Below are positions 1-7,176 of a stretch of 64,000 nt of DNA, in pieces. Every line of letters starts with the position of its first letter. The stretch's first letter is position 1. The position numbers and the translations under genes were made by a program. Source of the stretch: Actinoplanes sp. L3-i22 (GTDB lineage: Bacteria > Actinomycetota > Actinomycetes > Mycobacteriales > Micromonosporaceae). The notes below the pieces were generated by a model. The model searched no databases, had not been told where the DNA came from, and was given only the letters and a program-made list of their open reading frames with translations. The DNA is taken from positions 7,200,501-7,264,500 of the forward strand of contig NZ_AP024745.1 of NCBI RefSeq assembly GCF_019704555.1. Direction: 5' to 3'.

Positions 1-1
1 G

Positions 2-733
2 CTGCTGACCGAGGTGCTGCTGCTGCTCGGCGTGGGTCTGGTGGTGAACCGGTCGGAACGGTTCTACCCGACCTGGGCGGCGCTGTCGCAGTCGGTACGG
101 ACCAGCGGGACGACGTACGCGGTGGCGCCCGGCGGGCTCGACGGCTGGGTCCGGGCGAACGGCACCACCTTCAGCTGGCAGCCGCCCGGCTGGACCGGAT
201 GGCATCTGGCCGGGGTGCCGACCGTGGTCGTACCGGCCGGCTACCTGGCGCACCCGCGCTGGCGGTACTCGGCGGTGCTCGTCCTCGACGGGGACGCGAC
301 GCCGCCGGCGCCGGACACCGTCGCCGTCTACGCCCGGACCACCGCGGCGACCGGTGTGGACACGCTCGCCCGGGCGATCCCGGCGGTGCTCGGGCACGAC
401 CTGCGGGTGACCGGGCGGCGGTGGGCGCTGGTCGCCGCCGCGTCCGCGACCGTCCTGGGCCGCCGGGTCGTGGCCGCCGCGCCGGACCGGTTCCCGGCGA
501 TCGCGACCGTCCCCGGGACCGGGCGGTATCCCCCGGTGCCCCGGGTGCGGCTGCCGGCCGGGGTCAGCGCCCGGGTGATGGGCCCGCTTCCGGACGCGTT
601 GACCTGGGCGTGCGCGCAGACGCCGCCGCCGCTGGCCGCCTCTACGCCGACCGTCGGCCGGCTGCCGGTCCAGCACCGCCACCCGCATCCCCACCCTGGA
701 GACAGTCATGGACCTGGACAGCGTCGGCACTGA
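2..733 (+). CDS. Esterase-like membrane protein, 5' truncated, degenerate active site
   Basis: The frame is open to the window edge, so the true start lies upstream; 243 residues are visible. A hydrophobic stretch is followed by an arginine and a YPTW motif, the same layout as the next gene, so the two look like paralogues. In the paralogue the nucleophile elbow reads GYSAGG; here the equivalent segment reads AAASAT, keeping a serine but losing the glycines. The C-terminal end is short and I see no histidine motif like that of the paralogue. It overlaps the next start by 26 bases, suggesting an operon. The fold assignment is inference from the paralogue; enzymatic activity is doubtful. Confidence 0.6.
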   Translation: MLTEVLLLLGVGLVVNRSERFYPTWAALSQSVRTSGTTYAVAPGGLDGWVRANGTTFSWQPPGWTGWHLAGVPTVVVPAGYLAHPRWRYSAVLVLDGDATPPAPDTVAVYARTTAATGVDTLARAIPAVLGHDLRVTGRRWALVAAASATVLGRRVVAAAPDRFPAIATVPGTGRYPPVPRVRLPAGVSARVMGPLPDALTWACAQTPPPLAASTPTVGRLPVQHRHPHPHPGDSHGPGQRRH

Positions 734-1718
734 GTGGACCGCGGTCGCCGTCGCGGTGGTCGCGGTCGTGGGGTTCAGCCTGGTCTGGGGCACGGGGCGG
801 GTGCTCGTCCGTACCGTAGCCGGGTTTGTCTGTGTCCTTTCCGCGGCCGCGGCGGGACTGACCTGGGTGAATCGGCAGGTCGACGCGTATCCGACCTGGT
901 CGAGCCTGGTCGGGTCGTCGGCGGCCGCGGACACGCCGGTGACGGCCGGGCGGGTCGGGGCCGGGCAGATCGTGACGCTGACCGTGAATGGTCAGGCGAG
1001 CGGTCTAAATTTGCCGGTCTACGCCTACCTGCCGCCCGGCTACTCCGATACCGGGAGCACGCGGTATCCGGTCGTCGAGGCGCTGCACGGGTATCCCGGG
1101 TCGCCGTCGCACTGGATCAAGCGGCTCGATGTGGCGACCGTTCTCAACCATGAGATCCGGGCCGGGCGGATGGCGCCGACCGTGGTGCTGTTCCCCTATC
1201 AGACGCCGGATCCGCTGATCGACACCGAGTGCGCGAATCTGGTCGGTGGGGCGCAGGCGGAGACGTTCCTGACCCGGGACGTGCCGGCGGCCGCGCGGGC
1301 CCGGTTCCAGGTCCGCACCGACGCGGCCGGGTGGGGGCTGATCGGCTACTCGGCGGGCGGGTACTGCGCCACTGACCTGGCGCTTCGTCATCCGGACGAG
1401 TACACGGCGGCGGCCAGCCTGTCCGGTGACGCGACGCCCGGCATCAAGATCGGGGACGGCAGCGAGAACACCACCTACAACGATCTCTGGCGGCTCGCGC
1501 ATCTGCCGGTGCCGGCGGTCTCGCTCTACCTGGCCAGCGCGCGGACCGATCGGACGCCGCTGCGGGACACCCGGGCCCTCGTGCGGGCGGCTCGCGCGCC
1601 GCTGTCGGTGACCACCTCCTACATCGACGGCGGCGGGCACAACGTGCAGACCTGGCAGGCCATGGAGGCGCCCGCTTTCGACTGGCTCTCCACCCAACTC
1701 GCCCGCCCGCTCCCCTAA
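708..1718 (+). CDS. Membrane-anchored esterase, alpha/beta hydrolase (esterase D/antigen 85-like family)
   Basis: This 336-residue protein has two N-terminal membrane segments (about 11-29 and 33-53), then an extracytoplasmic hydrolase domain of the putative esterase family (PF00756). The nucleophile elbow GYSAGG places Ser215; Asp280 and His311 (in GGGHN) are the likely remaining triad members. LHGYPG near 127 fits an oxyanion-hole loop. Such proteins hydrolyse or transfer acyl esters on the outer face of the membrane; the substrate cannot be read from sequence. The start overlaps the upstream paralogue, consistent with translational coupling. Confidence 0.8.
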   Translation: MDLDSVGTEWTAVAVAVVAVVGFSLVWGTGRVLVRTVAGFVCVLSAAAAGLTWVNRQVDAYPTWSSLVGSSAAADTPVTAGRVGAGQIVTLTVNGQASGLNLPVYAYLPPGYSDTGSTRYPVVEALHGYPGSPSHWIKRLDVATVLNHEIRAGRMAPTVVLFPYQTPDPLIDTECANLVGGAQAETFLTRDVPAAARARFQVRTDAAGWGLIGYSAGGYCATDLALRHPDEYTAAASLSGDATPGIKIGDGSENTTYNDLWRLAHLPVPAVSLYLASARTDRTPLRDTRALVRAARAPLSVTTSYIDGGGHNVQTWQAMEAPAFDWLSTQLARPLP

Positions 1719-1796
1719 CTTCCAGATCAAATTCTTGCTTGGGTACGGCGTCAGCTCCGCCCTCCGCCGCCGCCAACGCCCGCCCCGCTGCCCCGC

Positions 1797-1856
1797 CCTC
1801 GCCCCGCCTCGCCCCGCCTCGCCCCGCCTCGCCCCGCCTCGCCCCGCCTCGCCCCA
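1797..1856 (+). repeat. C-rich 10-bp tandem array, copy 1
   Basis: Five perfect copies of gccccgcctc (1801-1850) with degenerate flanks lie between the esterase stop and the DUF2071 promoter. The complementary strand is G-rich and could form a quadruplex. The second copy of the array (2809-2848) has four units. Confidence 0.85.
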
Positions 1857-1922
1857 CCAACGCGACCATTTGCCCCGCCCGTGCCGCCAACGCGACCGGC
1901 AGCCGCGCCTGTGGTCGCCGCC

Positions 1923-1972
1923 TTGAGCGATCGCTCAAATTGTTCTACGCTGCCTTTTGAGCGACTGCTCAA
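1923..1972 (+). promoter_or_regulatory. Promoter of DUF2071 gene copy 1 with two palindromic operators
   Basis: The -35 TTGAGC (1923-1928) and -10 TACGCT (1946-1951) are 17 bp apart. Operator 1, TTGAGCGATCGCTCAA (1923-1938), is a perfect 16-bp palindrome lying on the -35. Operator 2, TTGAGCGACTGCTCAA (1957-1972), has 6-bp arms and lies over the expected transcription start. The arrangement is typical of repression by a dimeric TetR-type protein, but no cognate regulator gene is adjacent. The same sites recur at 2921-2970 for copy 2. Confidence 0.7.
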
Positions 1973-1994
1973 CCGACTTCGGAAGGCGACGACG

Positions 1995-2750
1995 ATGAGA
2001 ACTCCTCGGCTGGTGAGCGCCATCGAGCGCCGCCTCCTGATCAACTACCGCACCGACCCGGAGATCACCGCCCGGCTGCTGCCGGCACCGCTGCGGCCGC
2101 AGGTCGTCAACGGCTGGGCCGTCTCCGGCATCTGCCTGGTCCGCCTGGCCGGCGCCCGCCCGTCCTTCGTGCCCGCTGCGGTCGCCGGGCTCGGCTTTCG
2201 TAGCGAGAACGCGGCCCACCGGATCGCCGTCGAGTGGGACACCCCGGACGGCATCGCCCTCGGCGTCTACATCCCCCGCCGCGACACCGCCTCGCGGCTC
2301 AACTCCTGGGTCGGCGGCCGGCTGTTCCCCGGCCGGCACCACCACAGCCGGTTCGACGTCCGGGAGAACCGGGACGAGCTGCGCATCAGCGTCGACGGCC
2401 CCGGCGTGGACGTGCACGTCCGCACGGCCACCGACCTGCCCGCAAGTCAGCTCTTCCGGAACGTGGACCACGCCTTGGAGTTCTTCCGCCGCGGCGCGGC
2501 CGGCTTCTCCACCACCCCGGACCCGACCCGGCTCGACGGCCTGGAGCTGGTCACCGAGGACTGGAACGGCACGCCCGCGGAACTGCTCTCGGTCCGCTCC
2601 ACGTTCTTCGAGGACCCGGCCCGCTTCCCGCCGGGATCCGCGATTCCCGACTGCGCCCTGCTGATGCGCGACCTCGCCGCCACCTGGAACCCCCTGCCCC
2701 CGATGACCGTGCGCCCCACCACCGGCCAGCTCACCCGCACAAACCGATGA
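1995..2750 (+). CDS. DUF2071 (YqjF-like) protein, copy 1
   Basis: The 251-residue product starts MRTPRLVSAIERR and matches the DUF2071/YqjF family, related in fold to acetoacetate decarboxylase; its biochemical role is unknown. Supporting features are the Tyr/Asp-rich N-terminal helix, the RPQVVNGWAVSGICLVRL strand region and the C-terminal SVRSTFFEDP segment. ATG 1995 is chosen because it follows the promoter at 1923-1951 and a purine-rich GGAAGG; the frame also runs upstream through the promoter. The gene is monocistronic and identical to the copy at 2993-3748. Confidence 0.8.
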   Translation: MRTPRLVSAIERRLLINYRTDPEITARLLPAPLRPQVVNGWAVSGICLVRLAGARPSFVPAAVAGLGFRSENAAHRIAVEWDTPDGIALGVYIPRRDTASRLNSWVGGRLFPGRHHHSRFDVRENRDELRISVDGPGVDVHVRTATDLPASQLFRNVDHALEFFRRGAAGFSTTPDPTRLDGLELVTEDWNGTPAELLSVRSTFFEDPARFPPGSAIPDCALLMRDLAATWNPLPPMTVRPTTGQLTRTNR

Positions 2751-2920
2751 CGGCCGATCAGCCAACTCCCCCGCTCACCAGGGCGACCCGATGATTTTTT
2801 TTTTCCTCGCCCCGCCTCGCCCCGCCTCGCCCCGCCTCGCCCCGCCTCGCCCCACCAACGCGACCATTTGCCCCGCCCGTGCCGCCAACGCGACCGGCAG
2901 CCGCGCCTGTGGTCGCCGCC

Positions 2921-2970
2921 TTGAGCGATCGCTCAAATTGTTCTACGCTGCCTTTTGAGCGACTGCTCAA
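2921..2970 (+). promoter_or_regulatory. Promoter of DUF2071 gene copy 2 with two palindromic operators
   Basis: This repeats the arrangement at 1923-1972: palindrome TTGAGCGATCGCTCAA at 2921-2936 over the -35, -10 TACGCT at 2944-2949, and the second operator at 2955-2970. Both gene copies therefore keep complete and identical control regions. Confidence 0.68.
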
Positions 2971-2992
2971 CCGACTTCGGAAGGCGACGACG

Positions 2993-3748
2993 ATGAGAAC
3001 TCCTCGGCTGGTGAGCGCCATCGAGCGCCGCCTCCTGATCAACTACCGCACCGACCCGGAGATCACCGCCCGGCTGCTGCCGGCACCGCTGCGGCCGCAG
3101 GTCGTCAACGGCTGGGCCGTCTCCGGCATCTGCCTGGTCCGCCTGGCCGGCGCCCGCCCGTCCTTCGTGCCCGCTGCGGTCGCCGGGCTCGGCTTTCGTA
3201 GCGAGAACGCGGCCCACCGGATCGCCGTCGAGTGGGACACCCCGGACGGCATCGCCCTCGGCGTCTACATCCCCCGCCGCGACACCGCCTCGCGGCTCAA
3301 CTCCTGGGTCGGCGGCCGGCTGTTCCCCGGCCGGCACCACCACAGCCGGTTCGACGTCCGGGAGAACCGGGACGAGCTGCGCATCAGCGTCGACGGCCCC
3401 GGCGTGGACGTGCACGTCCGCACGGCCACCGACCTGCCCGCAAGTCAGCTCTTCCGGAACGTGGACCACGCCTTGGAGTTCTTCCGCCGCGGCGCGGCCG
3501 GCTTCTCCACCACCCCGGACCCGACCCGGCTCGACGGCCTGGAGCTGGTCACCGAGGACTGGAACGGCACGCCCGCGGAACTGCTCTCGGTCCGCTCCAC
3601 GTTCTTCGAGGACCCGGCCCGCTTCCCGCCGGGATCCGCGATTCCCGACTGCGCCCTGCTGATGCGCGACCTCGCCGCCACCTGGAACCCCCTGCCCCCG
3701 ATGACCGTGCGCCCCACCACCGGCCAGCTCACCCGCACAAACCGATGA
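2993..3748 (+). CDS. DUF2071 (YqjF-like) protein, copy 2
   Basis: The product is identical to that of the copy at 1995-2750 (251 residues). It retains its own promoter, operators and start codon, so both copies should be expressed. The sequence downstream of gatga (3792) is unique and leads into the riboswitch region, which suggests that this copy sits in the ancestral downstream context and the other in the ancestral upstream context. Confidence 0.8.
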   Translation: MRTPRLVSAIERRLLINYRTDPEITARLLPAPLRPQVVNGWAVSGICLVRLAGARPSFVPAAVAGLGFRSENAAHRIAVEWDTPDGIALGVYIPRRDTASRLNSWVGGRLFPGRHHHSRFDVRENRDELRISVDGPGVDVHVRTATDLPASQLFRNVDHALEFFRRGAAGFSTTPDPTRLDGLELVTEDWNGTPAELLSVRSTFFEDPARFPPGSAIPDCALLMRDLAATWNPLPPMTVRPTTGQLTRTNR

Positions 3749-3865
3749 CGGCCGATCAGCCAACTCCCCCGCTCACCAGGGCGACCCGATGACGGCCGGC
3801 GCGCCCGCGGTCCTCCGGCGTGGCGGCTCGCCCGGCCGGGGCAGCCGCCGCTGAGGTCGCGGTGT

Positions 3866-4002
3866 TAGCGTGCGAAGGCGAGCCGAGAGGCGCTGCGACG
3901 GACCGATGTCCGCCACGCTCGGCTCGTTCCCGACCGCAAGGGCGCCTCCCGCCGGAGGCTGCCCACGCACGCACCCCGGCGGATGACCCGCATCCAGGGG
4001 GA
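3866..4002 (+). promoter_or_regulatory. Probable S-adenosylhomocysteine (SAH) riboswitch with expression platform
   Basis: A -10 box TAGCGT (3866-3871) precedes a structured leader. P1 pairs 3879-3887 with 3918-3926 (nine perfect pairs). P2 is CGGAC/GTCCG at 3899-3903/3908-3912. The conserved core GAGGCGCTGCGAC lies between, and the pseudoknot P4 pairs AGGCGC (3888-3893) with GCGCCT (3942-3947). Core and topology match the SAH riboswitch class. CCTCC (3945-3949) could pair with the GGGGG of the ribosome binding site (3997-4002), so ligand binding may free translation; that switch mechanism is inference. Confidence 0.78.
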
Positions 4003-4007
4003 CGCAC

Positions 4008-5039
4008 ATGACGACGGACCTGACCGAGTTCATCGCCGGCCTGCCCAAGGTGGAGTTGCACGTCCACCACGTCGGCTCGGCGACACCGCAGACCGTGGCC
4101 CGGCTGGCCGAACGCCACGCCGGCACCACCTCGGTACCGGCCGACCCGGACAAACTGGCCGAGTACTTCACGTTCACCGACTTCGCCCACTTCGTCGAGG
4201 TCTACCTGTCGGTCGTGGACCTGATCCGCGACGTCGACGACGTGGCCACCCTGACCTACGACATCGGCGCCGGCCTGGCCGCCCAGTCGGTGCGCTACGC
4301 CGAGGTGACGCTCACCCCGTACTCGTCGGTCACCCGCGGCATCCCTGCCGAGGCCTACTGCGAGGCGGTCGAGGACGCCCGCCGCCGGGTGGCCCGCGAC
4401 CACGGCACCGAGTTGCGCTGGTGCTTCGACATCCCGGGCGAGCCCACCATGACCGGCGCCGACATCACCCTGGACGTGGCCCTGCGCCACCGCCCGGACG
4501 GCCTGATCAGTTTCGGCCTCGGCGGCCCGGAGGCCGGCATTCCCCGCGCGCGCTACGCCACCCACTTCGCGGCCGCCCGAGCCGCCGGCCTGCACAGCGT
4601 CCCGCACGCCGGCGAGTCCACCGGCCCGCAGACCGTCTGGGACGCCCTGCACCACCTCGGCGCCGAACGCATCGGCCACGGCATCGCCGCCGCCCAGGAC
4701 CCGGCCCTGATGGCCCACCTACGCGACCACGACATCCCGTTGGAGATCTGCCCGACCTCCAACATCTGCACCCGCTCCGCCCCGTCCCTGGCCGAGCACC
4801 CGCTGCCCACCCTGGTAGCCGCCGGAGTCCCCGTCACCATCAACTCCGACGACCCCCCGATGTTCTCCACCACCCTCAACCACGAGTACCAGGTAGCCGC
4901 CGACCTGCTGGAACTCGACAAACACGGCGTAGCCGACCTGGCCCGCCAGGCCGTCCGCTACTCGTTCCTCGACCCCTCCGGCAAGTCCGCGATCCTCGCG
5001 GAGATCGACGCCCACGTCGCCGACCACACACCCGCCTGA
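4008..5039 (+). CDS. Adenosine-deaminase-family enzyme, probably aminofutalosine deaminase
   Basis: This 343-residue amidohydrolase carries the metal motif HVHH near residues 18-21, the HAGE loop with catalytic Glu, and the SDDP metal ligand region, all expected of adenosine deaminases. HVHHVGS instead of HLDG, together with FTDFAHF, SVVDLIR and CPTSNI, resembles the Streptomyces 6-amino-6-deoxyfutalosine deaminases of the futalosine menaquinone pathway. No other mqn gene is nearby. The SAH riboswitch upstream instead points to adenosine or SAH turnover, so substrate is open between aminofutalosine, adenosine and SAH. ATG 4008 has a GGGGGA ribosome site six bases upstream. Confidence 0.85.
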   Translation: MTTDLTEFIAGLPKVELHVHHVGSATPQTVARLAERHAGTTSVPADPDKLAEYFTFTDFAHFVEVYLSVVDLIRDVDDVATLTYDIGAGLAAQSVRYAEVTLTPYSSVTRGIPAEAYCEAVEDARRRVARDHGTELRWCFDIPGEPTMTGADITLDVALRHRPDGLISFGLGGPEAGIPRARYATHFAAARAAGLHSVPHAGESTGPQTVWDALHHLGAERIGHGIAAAQDPALMAHLRDHDIPLEICPTSNICTRSAPSLAEHPLPTLVAAGVPVTINSDDPPMFSTTLNHEYQVAADLLELDKHGVADLARQAVRYSFLDPSGKSAILAEIDAHVADHTPA

Positions 5040-5108
5040 CCCACGCCGCCTGACCCGGCGGGCGAAAATCCGGCCGCTCCCGCCGGGCCAGGCCGTTAGC
5101 CTGGCCGC

Positions 5109-5527
5109 GTGTGCCGGTACTCCTCGATCGTCTACAAGGTTCACTACGTGTGCGTGCCGTGCCGCCGCAGCAGCAAGCTGCCGTGGGACGGGGTGACACA
5201 CCCGTGCCCGCGATGCCGCGTACCCATGGCGTACGCGGGCCACGACTTCGCCGCACCCCGGCGCCGGAACACCTCCGCCTGGATCGCCGTGGCCGCGGTC
5301 CTCACCGCGGGCCTGCGCTACGACGGTTTCGAGACGTGCGGCTGTGGCCGGGACCCGAAGTTCCGCCCCCGCACCAGCGCCAGGTCCGCGTGCGACGCCA
5401 GCTGGCCGCCCGCCACGGCGTCCCGATCGCAAACCTGCTGTCCACCCGCGATCCCCACGCCGCGATCGGATCGGCATCGCCCTATCGGCGGCAGATCCGG
5501 ATGCCGTCCGGAAGGTGCGATGATTGA
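5109..5527 (+). CDS. Small zinc-ribbon protein, apparently frameshifted
   Basis: The N-terminal part (about 90 residues) has CVPC, CPRC and CGC pairs around W/P-rich segments, typical of a small actinobacterial zinc-ribbon family of unknown function. In the starting frame the sequence degenerates after FRPRTSA and stops only at 5576. In the frame two bases on, it continues plausibly as QVRVRRQLAARHGVPIANLLS and stops at 5527, four bases before the next start. A one-base deletion or sequencing error near 5371-5382 would explain this. GTG 5109 lies seven bases after a TAGCCT -10 box (5096-5101), so the mRNA is probably leaderless. Confidence 0.6.
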
Positions 5528-5530
5528 CGC

Positions 5531-6109
5531 GTGGATGATCGCCGCACATACTCGGCCGTCGACGTTGTGCCTCTGACTTTTCGCGAAGCCGTGGCGCGCC
5601 GGCCGGCGATGTATTTCGGGAGCTGTCCGGCCGAGGATTGGCCCTTGGTGATTGCCGCCCTGATGAGCATCGACATTCTGGATTACGCGATCGCGCCCGA
5701 GCCTCGTGCGACGGTGACGCTGCACCGAGACGGTGACGTCTCGGTCGCGGTCACCGACGCTCGGCTGCGCCGGCCGGTGAGCGCCAAGCCGTGGCCGGTG
5801 GAAGACTTGATCCGCCGGCGAATGTGGTGGCTCCAGCTCGGCTCCGCCATGACGGTGGCCGTACTCCGCGACGGCACGCCGCCGGAGACGGCCGAAGTCG
5901 TCCACGACGAACTGGTCTGGAACGACCTCGACATCGCGGTGCGGTTGACTTTCGATGCCGAATTCCTCCGTGTCCCGCCTCAATCATGGTGGCGGGATGG
6001 CGTGGCGAGGCTTCGAGCCGTCCTTGACAGCGGAAGCGTCCGATTGCCGCCCGGCCGGCGGCTTCTGGTCACTGACGAGGCCGCCGGGACTACGGTGTCC
6101 ATACCCTGA
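5531..6109 (+). CDS. Small GyrB-like (degenerate GHKL) protein
   Basis: The 192-residue product has FREAVARRPAMYFGS at residues 17-31, closely resembling the EAVRKRPGMYIG motif at the start of the GyrB/ParE ATPase domain. The following helix and the strand pair ATVTLHRDGDVSVAVTDARL also align with GyrB, but the ATP-binding Glu/Asn helix and the GRGIP loop are absent or altered, and the protein is far shorter than a topoisomerase subunit. It is unlikely to be an active ATPase as judged by eye. It may form an operon with the zinc-ribbon gene four bases upstream. Confidence 0.6.
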   Translation: MDDRRTYSAVDVVPLTFREAVARRPAMYFGSCPAEDWPLVIAALMSIDILDYAIAPEPRATVTLHRDGDVSVAVTDARLRRPVSAKPWPVEDLIRRRMWWLQLGSAMTVAVLRDGTPPETAEVVHDELVWNDLDIAVRLTFDAEFLRVPPQSWWRDGVARLRAVLDSGSVRLPPGRRLLVTDEAAGTTVSIP

Positions 6110-6159
6110 GACAGGGCCACGAAACAGCGCATGCGGCAACGGCCCGGCACCACCTCTGA

Positions 6160-7059
6160 TCAGTAACGGTCCCGCCGCACGACGTGCGCGTCGACCAGGT
6201 CGAGGAAGGCCCGCACCGCCGGACTCGGCGCGCCGCCGCCGAGGCTGGCCGCGGCCAGGGTCCACGACGCGGCCGGCGGATCCAGTTCGACGGACGCGAC
6301 CCGATGACCGTCCTCGGCCGCCAGCGGCGGCACCAGCGCCAGGCCGATGCCCGACTCGACGTACCCAGGAATGGTGGTGATGTCGCTGACCTCAACCGCA
6401 ATGGTCCGGGTGACCCCCGCCCGCCGGAAATCGTTGTCGGTGCGGATCCGATTGCAGAAGCCGGGCGGAAGATCGATGAACGGCTCATCCGCCAGCTCGG
6501 CCGGACTCACCGCCCCCCGCTCGGCCAGCGGATGCCCGACCGGCACGAGCAGCCGCGGCTGGAACTCGGCGATCGGATCCAGACGCAGGTCAGGCACGCT
6601 CGCGACCTGCACACCGACGAACGTCACGTCGAGCTCGCGAGCCCGCAGCGCGGCCAGCAGCCCGTCGGTCCCCCCGGCCGCCATGCTCAAGCTCAGCCGC
6701 ACGCCGGGATGGCGGGCCCGGAAGTCACTGACCAGCCCCGGCAGGTCAACCGCGGTCAGCCCGGACAGCGTGCCGACGCGCAGGCTCCCGGTCAGCCCTT
6801 CGTGCAGGCCGGCGACCGCCGCCCGGGCCTGATCAAGGGCGTCGAGCGCCCGGCGCGCCTCGGGCAGCAGCGCCTTACCGGCCTCGGTCAACGCAACCCG
6901 GCTGGTGCTGCGTTCGAACAGCGGCGCACCCAGCTGCCGCTCAAGCGCCCGGATGCTCGCCGAGACCGTCGACTGCACGGCATGGCTGCGCTGGGCGGCA
7001 CGGGTGAAGTTGAGTTCCTCGGCGACGGCCACGAAGTACTGCAGTTGACGCTGTTCCAC
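6160..7059 (-). CDS. LysR-family transcriptional regulator
   Basis: The 299-residue protein begins with the LysR winged helix (FVAVAEELNFTRAAQR at 9-24, then VSASIRALERQLGAPLFER) and continues with a substrate-binding co-inducer domain. It is divergent from the SDR gene at 7177, its likely target. GTG 7059 follows a TACCAT -10 box (7067-7072) by seven bases, so the mRNA is probably leaderless. The inducer cannot be predicted. Confidence 0.9.
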   Translation of the reverse strand: MEQRQLQYFVAVAEELNFTRAAQRSHAVQSTVSASIRALERQLGAPLFERSTSRVALTEAGKALLPEARRALDALDQARAAVAGLHEGLTGSLRVGTLSGLTAVDLPGLVSDFRARHPGVRLSLSMAAGGTDGLLAALRARELDVTFVGVQVASVPDLRLDPIAEFQPRLLVPVGHPLAERGAVSPAELADEPFIDLPPGFCNRIRTDNDFRRAGVTRTIAVEVSDITTIPGYVESGIGLALVPPLAAEDGHRVASVELDPPAASWTLAAASLGGGAPSPAVRAFLDLVDAHVVRRDRY

Positions 7060-7066
7060 CCCGCCG

Positions 7067-7120
7067 ATGGTAATCGCCCAGGACGATAAGCCAAATCGGA
7101 ACTATTCGTTGGCGGCGAAT
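7067..7120. promoter_or_regulatory. LysR/SDR divergent control region
   Basis: The minus-strand -10 TACCAT (7067-7072) serves the LysR gene. ATTCG(7104-7108)-N7-CGAAT(7116-7120) is a perfect interrupted palindrome of the size and T-N11-A type bound by LysR proteins. It lies between the two genes and could mediate autorepression and activation of the SDR gene. Confidence 0.5.
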
Positions 7121-7176
7121 ACCCGGCCCCGGCAGTCTTGGCCCCGACATCCGATCGTGAGCGAGGAGCTCGTCCC

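Larger units (their letters stand above)
1807..3792 (+). repeat. Perfect 998-bp tandem duplication carrying the DUF2071 gene
   Basis: Bases 1807-2794 and 2805-3792 appear identical, including promoter, operators, gene and 3' tail. Homology begins inside a 10-bp C-rich array (unit gccccgcctc, five copies from 1801, four from 2809) and ends at gatga. The junction carries ten consecutive T (2795-2804), very unusual for this GC-rich DNA. No inverted repeats, target duplications or transposase accompany the unit, so it is not an insertion sequence. Lack of divergence implies a very recent event or an assembly artefact. Confidence 0.9.

Noticed and set aside
2795..2804. T10 as a Rho-independent terminator for DUF2071 copy 1
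   Set aside because: No stable GC hairpin directly precedes the T run; it is better explained as a junction scar or artefact.
1807..3792. Insertion sequence or transposon
   Set aside because: No transposase, terminal inverted repeats or target-site duplication; the unit is a simple tandem duplication.
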